64,000 bases of DNA from Aquabacterium sp. (lineage in GTDB: Bacteria; Pseudomonadota; Gammaproteobacteria; Burkholderiales; Burkholderiaceae_C): assembly GCF_030652515.1 (NCBI RefSeq), contig NZ_JAUSAR010000010.1:209516-273515 (forward strand). The letters run 5' to 3'. A model generated the notes under the pieces. That model was given only the letters and a program-made list of their open reading frames with translations, was not told the origin of the DNA and did not search any database. Each line of letters opens with the position of its first letter. The stretch's first letter is position 1. Shown here piece after piece: positions 17,926 through 26,772 of this stretch. The position numbers and the translations under genes are program-made.

Positions 17926-19104
17926 TCAGGCGGTGACTTGCGCTTGCGTGCTGTTGGCAAAGACCGACTGGTAGATGGACAGGTAGCGCTCGATGGCGCT
18001 GTGCGTGGTGAACTGCGCGGCCCAGGCGACTCGGCGTTGGCGCTGTTCATGGTCATCCTGGGTGAGCACCGTTTCCAAAGCATCGGCGCCGTGCTCGGCC
18101 CAAGGGCGAAGATCCTCGCCCGCTTGCAGCAAAGGCAGGTAAGAAGCCAGGGGGCCCGCGATCTCATTCATCGGGGCATCGTTGGTGGTGATGACCGGGC
18201 AGCCACAGGCCTGTGCTTCCACGAGGGGCCAGCCAAAGCCTTCGGCCAGGCTGGGGAACAAGAAGGCGCTGGCGACGGAGTAGGCCGCCTCCAACGCGGC
18301 GTTGTCGATGCCCTGGTAAAAGTGAATGCGGCCCTGGGGCGGCACTTGGGCGAGTGCTGCCAGGGTTTCGGCGCTGGAAGGATGGGGGCTGACCATCCAC
18401 AAGGGCAAGGGTTCGGCATGCCTGGCGGCATAGCGCGCATACAGGTGAATGATGCCGACGGTATTTTTGTACCACTGGCCGCCCCCCACGTGCAGGATCA
18501 TGCCCTGGGCACTGCCGGTGAGGCCTGCGCGTTCCAGCATCTGGATGGCCTGTTGGCGCGGCACGGGCTTGTAGGGGTAGTTCAGGCCGTTGTAGACGAC
18601 GCGCGATGTCTGGGCCCTCACCAGGCCGTGTTCCACCAGATCGGCCTGCGTGCGTTGCGAGACGCAGATGAAGTGCTGCGCCCGTTGAAAGCCCCAACGG
18701 ATGTACCGTTGGTAAAGCCGGCCCGTGGCCGAGGTGGGGTTCTGCGGGATGTGGCCCAAGGCCGATCGCAAGGCCAGCAGATCATGAGCATGGACCACGT
18801 GGGGCAGGTGTCTGACCAGGGGCACCCACGGGCCCAGGGCCTGATCGCACAGCACATAGAGGGTGTCTGGCGCCTGCTTCATCAGGCGCACCTTCACCTG
18901 CAATGGAAAGATCAGGTACTGGTCCACATACCCCGCCCACTTGGCCAGGCGCGTGTGCTGGAACAGCGCGTGGGCATGGGCCTGTGGTGCCCAGTAGTCC
19001 ACGTCGTAGCCTTTGGTCTGCATGGCCGTGCCAATCATCCGAGCGAAGCGCGGCATGCTCTGCGAACGCATGAAGGGTGGGTGGCAGAAAAATACGAACT
19101 TCAT
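17926..19104 (-). CDS. group 1 (GT4-like) glycosyltransferase
   Basis: A 392-aa GT-B glycosyltransferase. The N-terminal half begins MKFVFFCHPPFMRSQSMPRFARMI. The middle has the acceptor-domain signature FICVSQRTQADLVEHG. The C-terminal donor domain has ILHVGGGQWYKNTVGII and PSLAEGFGWPLVEAQACGCPVI, whose E-x7-E (EGFGWPLVE) is the retaining GT4 catalytic/donor motif. It should add one sugar to the EPS repeat unit on the cytoplasmic side. It is separated from the rest of the minus-strand EPS genes by the plus-strand DUF1800/DUF1501 pair, so it probably has its own promoter. The specific sugar cannot be deduced. Confidence 0.87.
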   Translation of the reverse strand: MKFVFFCHPPFMRSQSMPRFARMIGTAMQTKGYDVDYWAPQAHAHALFQHTRLAKWAGYVDQYLIFPLQVKVRLMKQAPDTLYVLCDQALGPWVPLVRHLPHVVHAHDLLALRSALGHIPQNPTSATGRLYQRYIRWGFQRAQHFICVSQRTQADLVEHGLVRAQTSRVVYNGLNYPYKPVPRQQAIQMLERAGLTGSAQGMILHVGGGQWYKNTVGIIHLYARYAARHAEPLPLWMVSPHPSSAETLAALAQVPPQGRIHFYQGIDNAALEAAYSVASAFLFPSLAEGFGWPLVEAQACGCPVITTNDAPMNEIAGPLASYLPLLQAGEDLRPWAEHGADALETVLTQDDHEQRQRRVAWAAQFTTHSAIERYLSIYQSVFANSTQAQVTA

Positions 19105-19266
19105 GCGGCCATTGTGGGCAGCGCATGTGACGGCATCACTACGGTGCTCAACGGGTAAGCAGGCGTAAGAACAGTTCTGCGTGTGCTATTTCAACGCTCG
19201 TCCATGCTCATCCGGACCGATCATGGCGCGTTGCGGCGGCCACCGCGGTTCACCAAGAGATGGGGC

Positions 19267-21096
19267 ATGGGTTCGAGATTCTGGACATTGACGCAAGCAG
19301 GCTTGATGGCCGCGGCCCTGGTGGCTTGTGGTGGCAGCGGTGCGGATCACTGGGGTGCTTGTGAAACCTCGGGGTCAGCGCAGGCGGCCACCGTGACACC
19401 CGTGGCCCCAGCCGTTCTGCCTGCAGCCCCCGCCGCCGTCACGCCGAAGCCCGGCCAGCCGACCCGGCAAGAGGCGACCCGATTTTTGACCCAGGCCACC
19501 TTTGGCCCCACCCAGGCCGAGGTGGCGCGTGTGATGGCGGTGGGTTACCAGGCGTGGCTGACAGAACAGTTCGCCTTGCCCGCATCGGCCACCTCGCACA
19601 CCGCGGCTTGGGATGCTGCCAACCGTGCCATCATGGCCTTGGACGCTGGCCAGAAAGCCAGCAGTGGTGAAGTGAGCAGCAGCTTCTGGCGCCAGGCGGT
19701 CACATCGCCTGACCAGCTTCGCCAGCGGGTGGCCTTCGCCTTGTCCGAGATATTCGTGGTGTCCACCAGCGACAGCTGCGGTGGCAATGGTTACAGCCGC
19801 GGCGCGGCAGGCTACCTGGACATGTTGGGCCGACAGGCCTTCGGCCACTACCGTGATCTTCTGCGTTCGGTGGCCTTGCACCCGGTCATGGGCTGCTACC
19901 TCACCTACTTTCAGAATCAGAAAGAGGACATGAGCACGGGGCGCCTGCCCGACGAGAATTTCGCCCGCGAGGTCATGCAGCTGTTCTCGATCGGCTTGTA
20001 CCAGCTCAACCAGGATGGCAGCTTCAAGCTTGATGCCAGCTCGCAGCCGCTGGAGGCTTACACGGCCAGCGATGTGTCGGGCCTGGCCAAAGTGTTCACC
20101 GGCTGGAGCCTGACCTGTGCCGAGGGCTTGACCGCCAGTTGCTTCTTCTCCAACCCCAGTTGGCCAGAGCAGTTCGTCTCGGACCTGCGAGGTTTCTCGC
20201 CATACCACTCGGGCGCTGAGAAGCGCTTCTTGGGGGCCGTGGTGCCCGCCAGCGCCCAGCCCTCGCCCGAGGCCGCCCTGAACGTGGCGCTGGACACCTT
20301 GTCTGCCCATCCCAATGTCGGGCCATTCATCGGCAAGCAGTTGATCCAGCGCCTGGTGACCAGCAACCCCAGCCCCGCCTACGTGGGCCGGGTGGCCTCA
20401 GCCTTCAAGGCCTCGGGCGGCAGTTTGCGGGCCATGGTCTCGGCCATCTTGCTGGACCCTGAAGCGCGCGACATGTCCGTCCTGGCCAGCCCTAGCTTTG
20501 GCAAGGTGCGTGAACCCATCCTTCGGTTCTCGGCGGTTCTGCGTGCCTTCGAGGCGCGCTCGGACAGCGGCATGTTCCTGATCACCACCACCACCGATCC
20601 GGGGGATTCTCTGGGGCAGTCGGCATTGGCCTCGCCTTCGGTGTTCAACTTTTTCAGGCCCGGTTACGTCAAGCCAGGCTCCTTGTCGGCCGCTGCCAAG
20701 CTGGCGACGCCCGAGTTGCAGATCGCCACGGAGACCAGCGCGGCAGGCTATGTGAACTTCATGACCCGCTTCATCTGGAGCGGCACGGGCCGCCATGGGT
20801 TTGACAACCAGGCCAAGCGCGCCGATGTCCAACTGGACTACAACCTGAACCCGAACAGCCCCTGGCTGGCCATGACCGACACACCGGCCTCGTTGGTGGA
20901 CGAGCTCAACCAGCGTTTGATGTACGGCACCATGCCGACCGCCTTGAAGTCGGAAATCGTCCAGGCCATCACCGCCCTGGACTTCCGATCATCCATGCCA
21001 CCGACGGCTGAGCAGATTGCCGACACGCGGCGGCATCGGCTCTGGTCGGCCCTGTTGCTGACCGTGGCCTCTCCTGAATACCAGGTTCAAAAATGA
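19267..21096 (+). CDS. DUF1800-family lipoprotein
   Basis: A 609-aa protein of the DUF1800 family, whose biochemical function is not established. From the ATG at 19267 the N-terminus is a lipoprotein signal peptide with lipobox LVAC (Cys21) followed by GGSGAD. A GAGA ribosome-binding-site-like element lies 6 bases upstream. In-frame starts at 19204 (ATG) and 19183 (GTG) would give an unusually long n-region. Family hallmarks are RFLTQATFGPTQAEV near the start, FAREVMQLFSIGLYQLN in the middle, FTGWSLTC, and SVFNFFRPGYVKPG late. It overlaps the following DUF1501 gene by four bases (ATGA). This DUF1800-DUF1501 pairing is common in bacteria. The pair lies inside the EPS locus but on the opposite strand. 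Confidence 0.88.
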   Translation: MGSRFWTLTQAGLMAAALVACGGSGADHWGACETSGSAQAATVTPVAPAVLPAAPAAVTPKPGQPTRQEATRFLTQATFGPTQAEVARVMAVGYQAWLTEQFALPASATSHTAAWDAANRAIMALDAGQKASSGEVSSSFWRQAVTSPDQLRQRVAFALSEIFVVSTSDSCGGNGYSRGAAGYLDMLGRQAFGHYRDLLRSVALHPVMGCYLTYFQNQKEDMSTGRLPDENFAREVMQLFSIGLYQLNQDGSFKLDASSQPLEAYTASDVSGLAKVFTGWSLTCAEGLTASCFFSNPSWPEQFVSDLRGFSPYHSGAEKRFLGAVVPASAQPSPEAALNVALDTLSAHPNVGPFIGKQLIQRLVTSNPSPAYVGRVASAFKASGGSLRAMVSAILLDPEARDMSVLASPSFGKVREPILRFSAVLRAFEARSDSGMFLITTTTDPGDSLGQSALASPSVFNFFRPGYVKPGSLSAAAKLATPELQIATETSAAGYVNFMTRFIWSGTGRHGFDNQAKRADVQLDYNLNPNSPWLAMTDTPASLVDELNQRLMYGTMPTALKSEIVQAITALDFRSSMPPTAEQIADTRRHRLWSALLLTVASPEYQVQK

Positions 21097-22616
21097 ACGA
21101 CCCATTGTCTTGCGCTGGCCGCCGTCTGTTCTTGAAACAGGCGGGCGCTTTGGCCACCTTGGGCGCGGGCGCTCCCCTGGCCTTGAACCTCGCTGCTGCT
21201 GGCGCTGCGGCGGCGGCCACCGCTTCCGATTACAAGGCACTGGTCTGCGTGTTCCTGCACGGTGGCAATGACGCCTTCAACACCGTGCTGGCCACCGATG
21301 ACGACTCGTGGGGCAGCTACACCGAGGTTCGCCACCAACTGCCCGACTCCATCGCCTTGCTGCGCAATGCGACCGCCAACCGCACTGCCAGACCGGGCAC
21401 ACCCGCCTGGCTGGGCGGGGTTTTGCCCATCACGGCGGCCACCGCACAAGCTGGGCGAAGCTTCGCCTTGCACCCCTTGCTGGGCGACCTGCAAGGCCTG
21501 TTCAACACCAGCAAGCGCCTGGCCGTGGTGGCCAATGTGGGCCCCTTGCTGGAGCCTTTGAGCAAGGCCGATTACCTGCAAGGCCTCAAGCGCAAACCCC
21601 GCAAACTCTTTTCACACAACGACCAGCAGAGCACCTGGATGGCCTTGGCGCCCGAGGGGGCCTCCGTGGGGTGGGGCGGGCGCATGGCCGACATGCTGGC
21701 CAGTGCCCAGGGCGGCAGCCTGTTCACCGCCATCTCGGCCAGTGGCGATTCGGTGTGGCTCACGGGCCAGACGGTGCGCCAGTACCAGGTCAGCCCCGCC
21801 GGGCCCATCCGCCTGGGCACCATGCCTGATTCAAAAGGCGTCAGCCGGGTTTACGGCTCAGACGTGGTCGGCGCCGCCTTGGAGCGCGTTGTGTCCAGCT
21901 CGCGCAACAACCACGTCATGGCCGCCGACCTGGCCGGGGTGACCCAGCGCAGCATGCAGGCCGAGCGCATCCTCTCCAGCGCCTTGCCCAGTGCGGCCTT
22001 GGCGCCCTTTGGCCCCGCCACGGCCTTGCAATACACCACCTTGGCGGGCAGCCGGGCCCCCAACCCTTTGGCGCAACAGCTGCAAGTGGTGGCGCGCACC
22101 ATCGCGGCCCAGCGCACCTTGGGCGTCAAGCGCCAGGTGTTCTTTGTCAGCCTGTCGGGATTCGACACCCACAGCGATCAGAACCGCGCCCACGCTGATC
22201 TGATGGCGCGCCTCAACCACGGCCTGCAGTACTTTGACAACGCCTTGATGGCCCTGGGCGTGTCGCCCCAGGTGACCACTTTCACGGCCTCCGACTTCGG
22301 CCGAACCTTCACCAGCAATGGCGATGGCTCTGACCATGGCTGGGGCGCGCACCATTTGGTCATGGGCGGGGCCGTGCAAGGCGGCGATGTGCACGGCGAC
22401 TTTCCCATGCTGGGCAGGAAGAACCGGCGCGACAACCTGTTCGATGCCAGCCCGGACCAGATCCACAACGGCATCCTGCTGCCCAAGGTTTCGGTGGACC
22501 AGTACGGCGCGGCCCTGGGCCAATGGTTCGGGTTGGGCGCCGGTCAGTTGGCCGACATCTTTCCCAACCTGGTCAACTTCTCGGGCGCGAGTCGGTTGGC
22601 GTTGATGAAGGCGTGA
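21093..22616 (+). CDS. DUF1501-family exported protein
   Basis: A 507-aa DUF1501 protein, related to the alkaline-phosphatase/sulfatase superfamily in fold but without a proven activity. The N-terminus has twin arginines and a hydrophobic stretch (RRLFLKQAGALATLGAGAPLALNLAAAGAAAAA), a likely Tat signal. Family motifs are VCVFLHGGNDAFNTV (about 50-64), GFDTHSDQN, and near the end FTASDFGRTFTSNGDGSDHGWGAHHLVMGG, whose His and Asp residues could bind metal. It overlaps the DUF1800 gene by four bases, so the two are co-translated and probably act together. It ends 6 bases before the convergent glycosyltransferase gene. Confidence 0.9.
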   Translation: MNDPLSCAGRRLFLKQAGALATLGAGAPLALNLAAAGAAAAATASDYKALVCVFLHGGNDAFNTVLATDDDSWGSYTEVRHQLPDSIALLRNATANRTARPGTPAWLGGVLPITAATAQAGRSFALHPLLGDLQGLFNTSKRLAVVANVGPLLEPLSKADYLQGLKRKPRKLFSHNDQQSTWMALAPEGASVGWGGRMADMLASAQGGSLFTAISASGDSVWLTGQTVRQYQVSPAGPIRLGTMPDSKGVSRVYGSDVVGAALERVVSSSRNNHVMAADLAGVTQRSMQAERILSSALPSAALAPFGPATALQYTTLAGSRAPNPLAQQLQVVARTIAAQRTLGVKRQVFFVSLSGFDTHSDQNRAHADLMARLNHGLQYFDNALMALGVSPQVTTFTASDFGRTFTSNGDGSDHGWGAHHLVMGGAVQGGDVHGDFPMLGRKNRRDNLFDASPDQIHNGILLPKVSVDQYGAALGQWFGLGAGQLADIFPNLVNFSGASRLALMKA

Positions 22617-22622
22617 GCTTGC

Positions 22623-23444
22623 TCAGGGCTTGTCGCTGTACTCGCGCACCTTGAGCGCGATCATGTGCTCGTAGATGGCGCGCAGCACGGCGTAGATGAA
22701 GCCCGAGCGGCCATCCAGGAAGCCGCGCTTGCCGACGTACAGCAGCAGGAACATCACCAGCGGCCGAAACGGCAGGCGGTAATACAGCTCCTTCTGGTGG
22801 AAGCGGCGCACATTGGGGTCGCGGGCCGTGAAGGCGCTGACCACGCTGAAGCCAGACTGGCCCTGCCGGTTCTCCATGATCTGGCGCGCCTCCAGCGTGC
22901 TGTACCAGTTGTGCTTTTCAAACCAGAAGCCGATGCCTTTGCTGAAGGGCAGGTGGTTGAAGTGCGCCTTCAACTCACCCACCGGGCCATCAACCCTTGT
23001 CACCGGGTTGGTCAGGCGCTCATAGCGGATGCTGGCGGGCTTGAACAATCGGATGTTGAAGGGCGAAGGCGTGACGTGCTTGAGCCAGGTGCCAAACAGG
23101 TAGTCGCGCCTTTGCACCCGGAAGGCCACACAGTCACCGGCATGCCGCACCGCATGCTGCATCGCGGCGATCAGCTCGGGCGTGAGCCGTTCGTCGGCGT
23201 CGCTCTGGTACACCCAATCGTGCTTGAACGGGATGTGGGCCAGCCCCCAGTTCTTGTGCGTGGACTCGTTGTCGTACACGCGCTGGGTCACCTTGGCACC
23301 GTAGCGCTGCGCCACCTCCAGGGTCCGGTCGGTGCTCATGGAATCGAACACGTGGACATCGTCCGACCAGGTCATGGTGTCCAGGCAGCCCGGCAAATCC
23401 TGCTGCTCGTTCTTGGTCAGGATCAGGATGGAGATGCCGCTCAT
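22623..23444 (-). CDS. family 2 glycosyltransferase (WaaE/KdtX-like)
   Basis: A 273-aa GT-A glycosyltransferase. ISILILTKNEQQDLPGCLDTM at the N-terminus, FDSMSTDRTLEV and YQSDADERLTPEL give the family 2 nucleotide-sugar fold, with DAD as the DxD metal site. The C-terminal part (YRLPFRPLVMFLLLYVGKRGFLDG) resembles the membrane-proximal end of WaaE/KdtX-like beta-glycosyltransferases. It overlaps the upstream WcaF-type gene by four bases (ATGA), so the two form a translationally coupled pair. Probable role: addition of a sugar to the lipid-linked EPS unit. Donor and linkage are unknown. Confidence 0.89.
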   Translation of the reverse strand: MSGISILILTKNEQQDLPGCLDTMTWSDDVHVFDSMSTDRTLEVAQRYGAKVTQRVYDNESTHKNWGLAHIPFKHDWVYQSDADERLTPELIAAMQHAVRHAGDCVAFRVQRRDYLFGTWLKHVTPSPFNIRLFKPASIRYERLTNPVTRVDGPVGELKAHFNHLPFSKGIGFWFEKHNWYSTLEARQIMENRQGQSGFSVVSAFTARDPNVRRFHQKELYYRLPFRPLVMFLLLYVGKRGFLDGRSGFIYAVLRAIYEHMIALKVREYSDKP

Positions 23445-24016
23445 GGCCGCGCCACCTGCTGGTCACGCTCGCCCACCCGGCGCACGGGCACACCGGCCCA
23501 GACGCCCCACCCTTCATGCAAGGATTTGGACACCACACCGCGCGCGGCCACCACCGAGCCTTCGGCGATGACCACGCCGGGGCACACAAAGCTTTGCGCA
23601 CACAGCCACACATGCCGCTTGAGCGTGATGGGCGCAGTGGTCAGTTGCAGGTTGGGGCTGTTGAAATCGTGGGTGCCCGCGCACAGGTAGCTGCCTTGCG
23701 ACACCACGGCGTAGGACTCGATGTGGATGTGGTCCATGCTGTAGAGGACCGCCCCTTCGCCAATGCCGACGAAGCTGTCGATCGTGAGGTGCCAGGGCGC
23801 CCAGACCTTGACGGAGGGGTGCACATGCACATGGTCACCAATGCGGGCCCCAAAGGCGCGCAGCAAGGCGCGCCGCCAGGCGTGCAGGGGCCGGGGTGTG
23901 GGGCGGAACAGCACCATCCAGGTGATGTCCCACAGTTGCCTGGCCAGGCGTTGCCGGAGCGAAAACGAGGGCGCGGTGTAGGAGTCGGTGCCTTGGAGGA
24001 TCATCGTGATCGGCAT
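23441..24016 (-). CDS. WcaF-type hexapeptide O-acetyltransferase
   Basis: A 191-aa acyltransferase with a left-handed beta-helix. After a basic N-terminal segment (LRQRLARQLWDITWMVLFRPTPRPLHAWRRALLRAFGARIG) the hexapeptide repeats run from about residue 60 to 170 (VHVHPSVKVWAPWHL, SFVGIGEGAVLYSMDHIHIES, RHVWLCAQSFVCPGVVIAEGSVVAARGVVSKSL). AGTHDF carries the likely catalytic His. Family members such as WcaF move acetyl from acetyl-CoA to a sugar of the polysaccharide. I used the ATG at 24016; an ATG at 24004 is equally possible because neither has a good ribosome-binding site. Coupled to the family 2 glycosyltransferase by a four-base overlap. Confidence 0.87.
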   Translation of the reverse strand: MPITMILQGTDSYTAPSFSLRQRLARQLWDITWMVLFRPTPRPLHAWRRALLRAFGARIGDHVHVHPSVKVWAPWHLTIDSFVGIGEGAVLYSMDHIHIESYAVVSQGSYLCAGTHDFNSPNLQLTTAPITLKRHVWLCAQSFVCPGVVIAEGSVVAARGVVSKSLHEGWGVWAGVPVRRVGERDQQVARP

Positions 24017-24091
24017 TGTCTGGGGGCAATGTGACAAGACACCACATGCATGCCTGCACGTGCCGTCACATGCGTTTGCTAGCGTGGCGGG

Positions 24092-25252
24092 ATGAGCAAG
24101 CCATCCCAACACCATCCCTGGTTCGACGTGGTCCGTGGCCTGAGCGCGCTGCTGGTGTGCGCGGGGCATCTGCGCGCTGTGCTGATGGTGGATTTTGCCG
24201 ACATCGAGCACCCCGCGCTGTGGCATCAGGCCTTCTATGCCCTGACCGGGTTGGGCCACCAGGCGGTGATGGTGTTCTTCGTGCTCAGCGGCTTCTTCGT
24301 GGGTGGGGCGGTCCTCAAGCCGGGCTTTGAGGCGAGGGCGTATGTGGTGGCCCGCCTGGCCAGGCTGTGGGTGGTGCTGCTGCCCTGCTTGTTGATCACT
24401 TGGGCGCTGGACACCGTGACCCTGCAGGTGGCGCCCTCGATCATGGTGGGGGCGCACCAGGCCCAATGGCACTCTGGCCCGCAGGCCGGTCTTTACGACG
24501 CGGGCGCCCTGACCTTCCTGGGCAATGCCTTGTTCTTGCAGACCGTGGCCGTGCCCATCTTTGGGAGCAACAGCCCGCTGTGGAGCCTGGCGCACGAGTT
24601 CTGGTATTACGTGATGTTTCCCTTGCTGGCCGTGGGCGCGGGCTGGGCTGCCCATGGCACCGGCAGCATGGTGCGCGCCTTGGCCTTGGGCGCGGCCTTG
24701 CTCCTGCTGGTGGGCTTGCCCCGTGAGCTGGTCCAGGGCTTTGCGGTGTGGCTGATGGGCGTGGTGGCCTGGTGGTGCACGCAGTTGGCGCCGGGCTGGG
24801 TGCGCTTCATGGCACAGCGGCTCATGCCCTTGACCACGGGGCTGTTCCTGGTCGGCCTGGCCTACAGCAAATCCAAGGCCTGGCAAGCTGCGCTGGGCGT
24901 GAACGCGGACCTGTTGCTGGGGGCGCTGTTCGCCTTGTGGTGCCTGTCTTTGGCCGGGCCGGGGCCTGCGCTGTCCGGCTGGTCAGGCCGCCTGGCCAAA
25001 CGCCTGTCCGACCTGTCGTACTCGCTGTACTTGTCGCACTTTCCCTTGCTGATGCTGTTGGCGGCGTTGTTCGTGAAGGCGCCTGATCGTCTGCAACCAG
25101 GCGGGCCAGCCCTGCTGACTTTTGCAGGCGCCTTGGCACTGTTGCTGGGTCTGGGCTGGCTGGTGTGGTGGTTGTTCGAGCGGCACACCGCCCAGGTGCG
25201 GCGGTGGGCAGTTCAGGCGTGGGCCGGTCTTTGGAAGAGCATCAGGCTGTAG
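24092..25252 (+). CDS. acyltransferase family 3 membrane protein
   Basis: A 386-aa integral membrane O-acyltransferase (OafA/NodX-like, Acyl_transf_3). WFDVVRGLSALLVCAGHLRAVL at the start carries the conserved R-G and H of the family, then VMVFFVLSGFFVGG, and SPLWSLAHEFWYYVMFPLL in the middle. About ten membrane helices can be read. It lacks an extra periplasmic SGNH domain. Members acylate sugars of O-antigens or EPS at the inner membrane, so it probably modifies the polymer of the surrounding locus although it lies on the opposite strand. Its 3' end overlaps the convergent membrane-protein gene by 40 bases. Confidence 0.88.
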   Translation: MSKPSQHHPWFDVVRGLSALLVCAGHLRAVLMVDFADIEHPALWHQAFYALTGLGHQAVMVFFVLSGFFVGGAVLKPGFEARAYVVARLARLWVVLLPCLLITWALDTVTLQVAPSIMVGAHQAQWHSGPQAGLYDAGALTFLGNALFLQTVAVPIFGSNSPLWSLAHEFWYYVMFPLLAVGAGWAAHGTGSMVRALALGAALLLLVGLPRELVQGFAVWLMGVVAWWCTQLAPGWVRFMAQRLMPLTTGLFLVGLAYSKSKAWQAALGVNADLLLGALFALWCLSLAGPGPALSGWSGRLAKRLSDLSYSLYLSHFPLLMLLAALFVKAPDRLQPGGPALLTFAGALALLLGLGWLVWWLFERHTAQVRRWAVQAWAGLWKSIRL

Positions 25253-26772
25253 CGCACGCCAGCGTAGACCAGCAGGTAGAGTGCCAGCCGCTGTGGAAAA
25301 TCCCGCAGGTAGAAGCCGATGTTGTAGACCAGCGAATCGCCGCCCAGCCCGTAGATGAAGATCACCCAGGTCGAGCACATGGCCATGGGCGCGATGTCAA
25401 AGCCGTTGCCCCGCCGTGAAAAGCTGTCCAGGATCACGTAGGTGGGCAGCAGCGTCAGGCACACCACCAGGGGTGCCCAATCCAGGCCGAACAAGGCGAT
25501 GGTGTGGGCCCACACCGAGCCGGTGGCATAGCCGCCCAAGGTGCCGTCCGGCCCCTCGCTCAGGTAGCGGTTGAAATCGGCAAAGGTGTACATCAGCTCG
25601 TTCTTGTCCACCTTGAGGCCCAGCGCATCCAGCATCGGCTGGGGCAGGATCGCCAGCACCTTGTCCTCGGTCAGTTGCCAGATTGCTCGGCGGTCTGAAG
25701 CGGTGGTGGTCGCGAAGTGGATGTTGTTGTCGTGGAACTTGGTCTCCGAAAATCGTGCGATGACGGGGTTGTCCAGGTAGGCCTCGTCATAGCGCTTGAA
25801 CTCGGCGCCGTCTTGCGCGGCTTGTCGGTACTGCTGCAGGCGCGTGCGGTCGGCCAGCGTGCGGAGGGTTTCTTCGACCATCTCCATGCGCTTGAGTTGA
25901 GCCACCTTGTCGCGGTTGATGACCATGGCCACGGCGAGGTCGGCGAACAGCACGATGGCGATCGACGCCGCGACGGTCAGCACGGCCAGGCGGTGGATGG
26001 TTCGGCGGGTGATGGGCGTTGGGTCTTGCAGAAAGTAGACCAGGAAGATCAGGCAGGCCTGCACCGGGCCGATGGCCATGAGCTGGCGGCCATTGCGGGC
26101 CATGGCCACCACGATGAGGATGGCCAGGTAGGCCAGCAGCAAGGGGCCTTGCTTCCTGATGTCGCAGTAGGCCTCGCCAAGGCGCCGGTGGTAGATCAGG
26201 ATCAGGAAGGGCATGTAGGCCAGGAAGCTGAAGGCCTGGAAGGCCTTGCCGCCCACATCGCCGGTGGCGGTGCCGCCCGCCGTGGCCATGGCCACTAGGC
26301 CGATGGCGGTCATGATCCACAGCGTGTTGATGGGGGGGATCGACAAGGCGCCCATGGGGGCCAGCACCTGGTGGGCGATGAAGTCGCGGATGGCGTTTGT
26401 CACGGCCAGGTGGCGGTACACCCAGTGCGTGCCCACGGCCAGCACCTGCACACAGGCCAGCACCGCAAAGGTCACCTCGGGCCAGCGCAGCAAAGCGATG
26501 AAGGGGGTCCAGCTCAAGGTCTGGGCCAGCAGGGCTGCGTACTGCGTGGTCACACACATGCCCAGGATCGCCAGCGATGAGATCGGGTAATCGATGGGGG
26601 CTTTGGAGCGCCACAGGTACTGGATGACCAACGACGAGGAGGCCACCACCAGCGCGACGCAATTGAGGTTGGCCACGCTGGGGTCGATTCGCAGTTGGCA
26701 CAGCGCGCACAGCAGGCTGAGGGCCTGCATCAGGCCAAAGAACAGGTCGAGCTTGTTGGCGCGCATGCTCAT
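25213..26772 (-). CDS. polytopic membrane protein, EPS polymerase (Wzy-like) candidate
   Basis: A 519-aa membrane protein with roughly ten hydrophobic segments. It also has a large soluble loop (about residues 290-415), starting after VLFADLAVAMVINRD and holding QLKRMEMVEETLRTLADRTRLQ and ETKFHDNNIHFATT. The protein ends in two or three further helices. I do not recognise a named family. Position among flippase and glycosyltransferase genes, size and topology fit an O-antigen/EPS polymerase, whose sequences are notoriously diverse. No other Wzy candidate is present. Its ATG at 26772 overlaps the upstream gene's stop (ATGA). The 3' end overlaps the convergent acyltransferase gene by 40 bases. 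Confidence 0.7.
   Translation of the reverse strand: MSMRANKLDLFFGLMQALSLLCALCQLRIDPSVANLNCVALVVASSSLVIQYLWRSKAPIDYPISSLAILGMCVTTQYAALLAQTLSWTPFIALLRWPEVTFAVLACVQVLAVGTHWVYRHLAVTNAIRDFIAHQVLAPMGALSIPPINTLWIMTAIGLVAMATAGGTATGDVGGKAFQAFSFLAYMPFLILIYHRRLGEAYCDIRKQGPLLLAYLAILIVVAMARNGRQLMAIGPVQACLIFLVYFLQDPTPITRRTIHRLAVLTVAASIAIVLFADLAVAMVINRDKVAQLKRMEMVEETLRTLADRTRLQQYRQAAQDGAEFKRYDEAYLDNPVIARFSETKFHDNNIHFATTTASDRRAIWQLTEDKVLAILPQPMLDALGLKVDKNELMYTFADFNRYLSEGPDGTLGGYATGSVWAHTIALFGLDWAPLVVCLTLLPTYVILDSFSRRGNGFDIAPMAMCSTWVIFIYGLGGDSLVYNIGFYLRDFPQRLALYLLVYAGVRYSLMLFQRPAHA

Noticed and set aside
24017..24886. N-terminal extension of the WcaF-type acetyltransferase by about 290 codons
   Set aside because: The extension runs antisense through the acyltransferase gene and has no family similarity; the hexapeptide protein begins near 24016.
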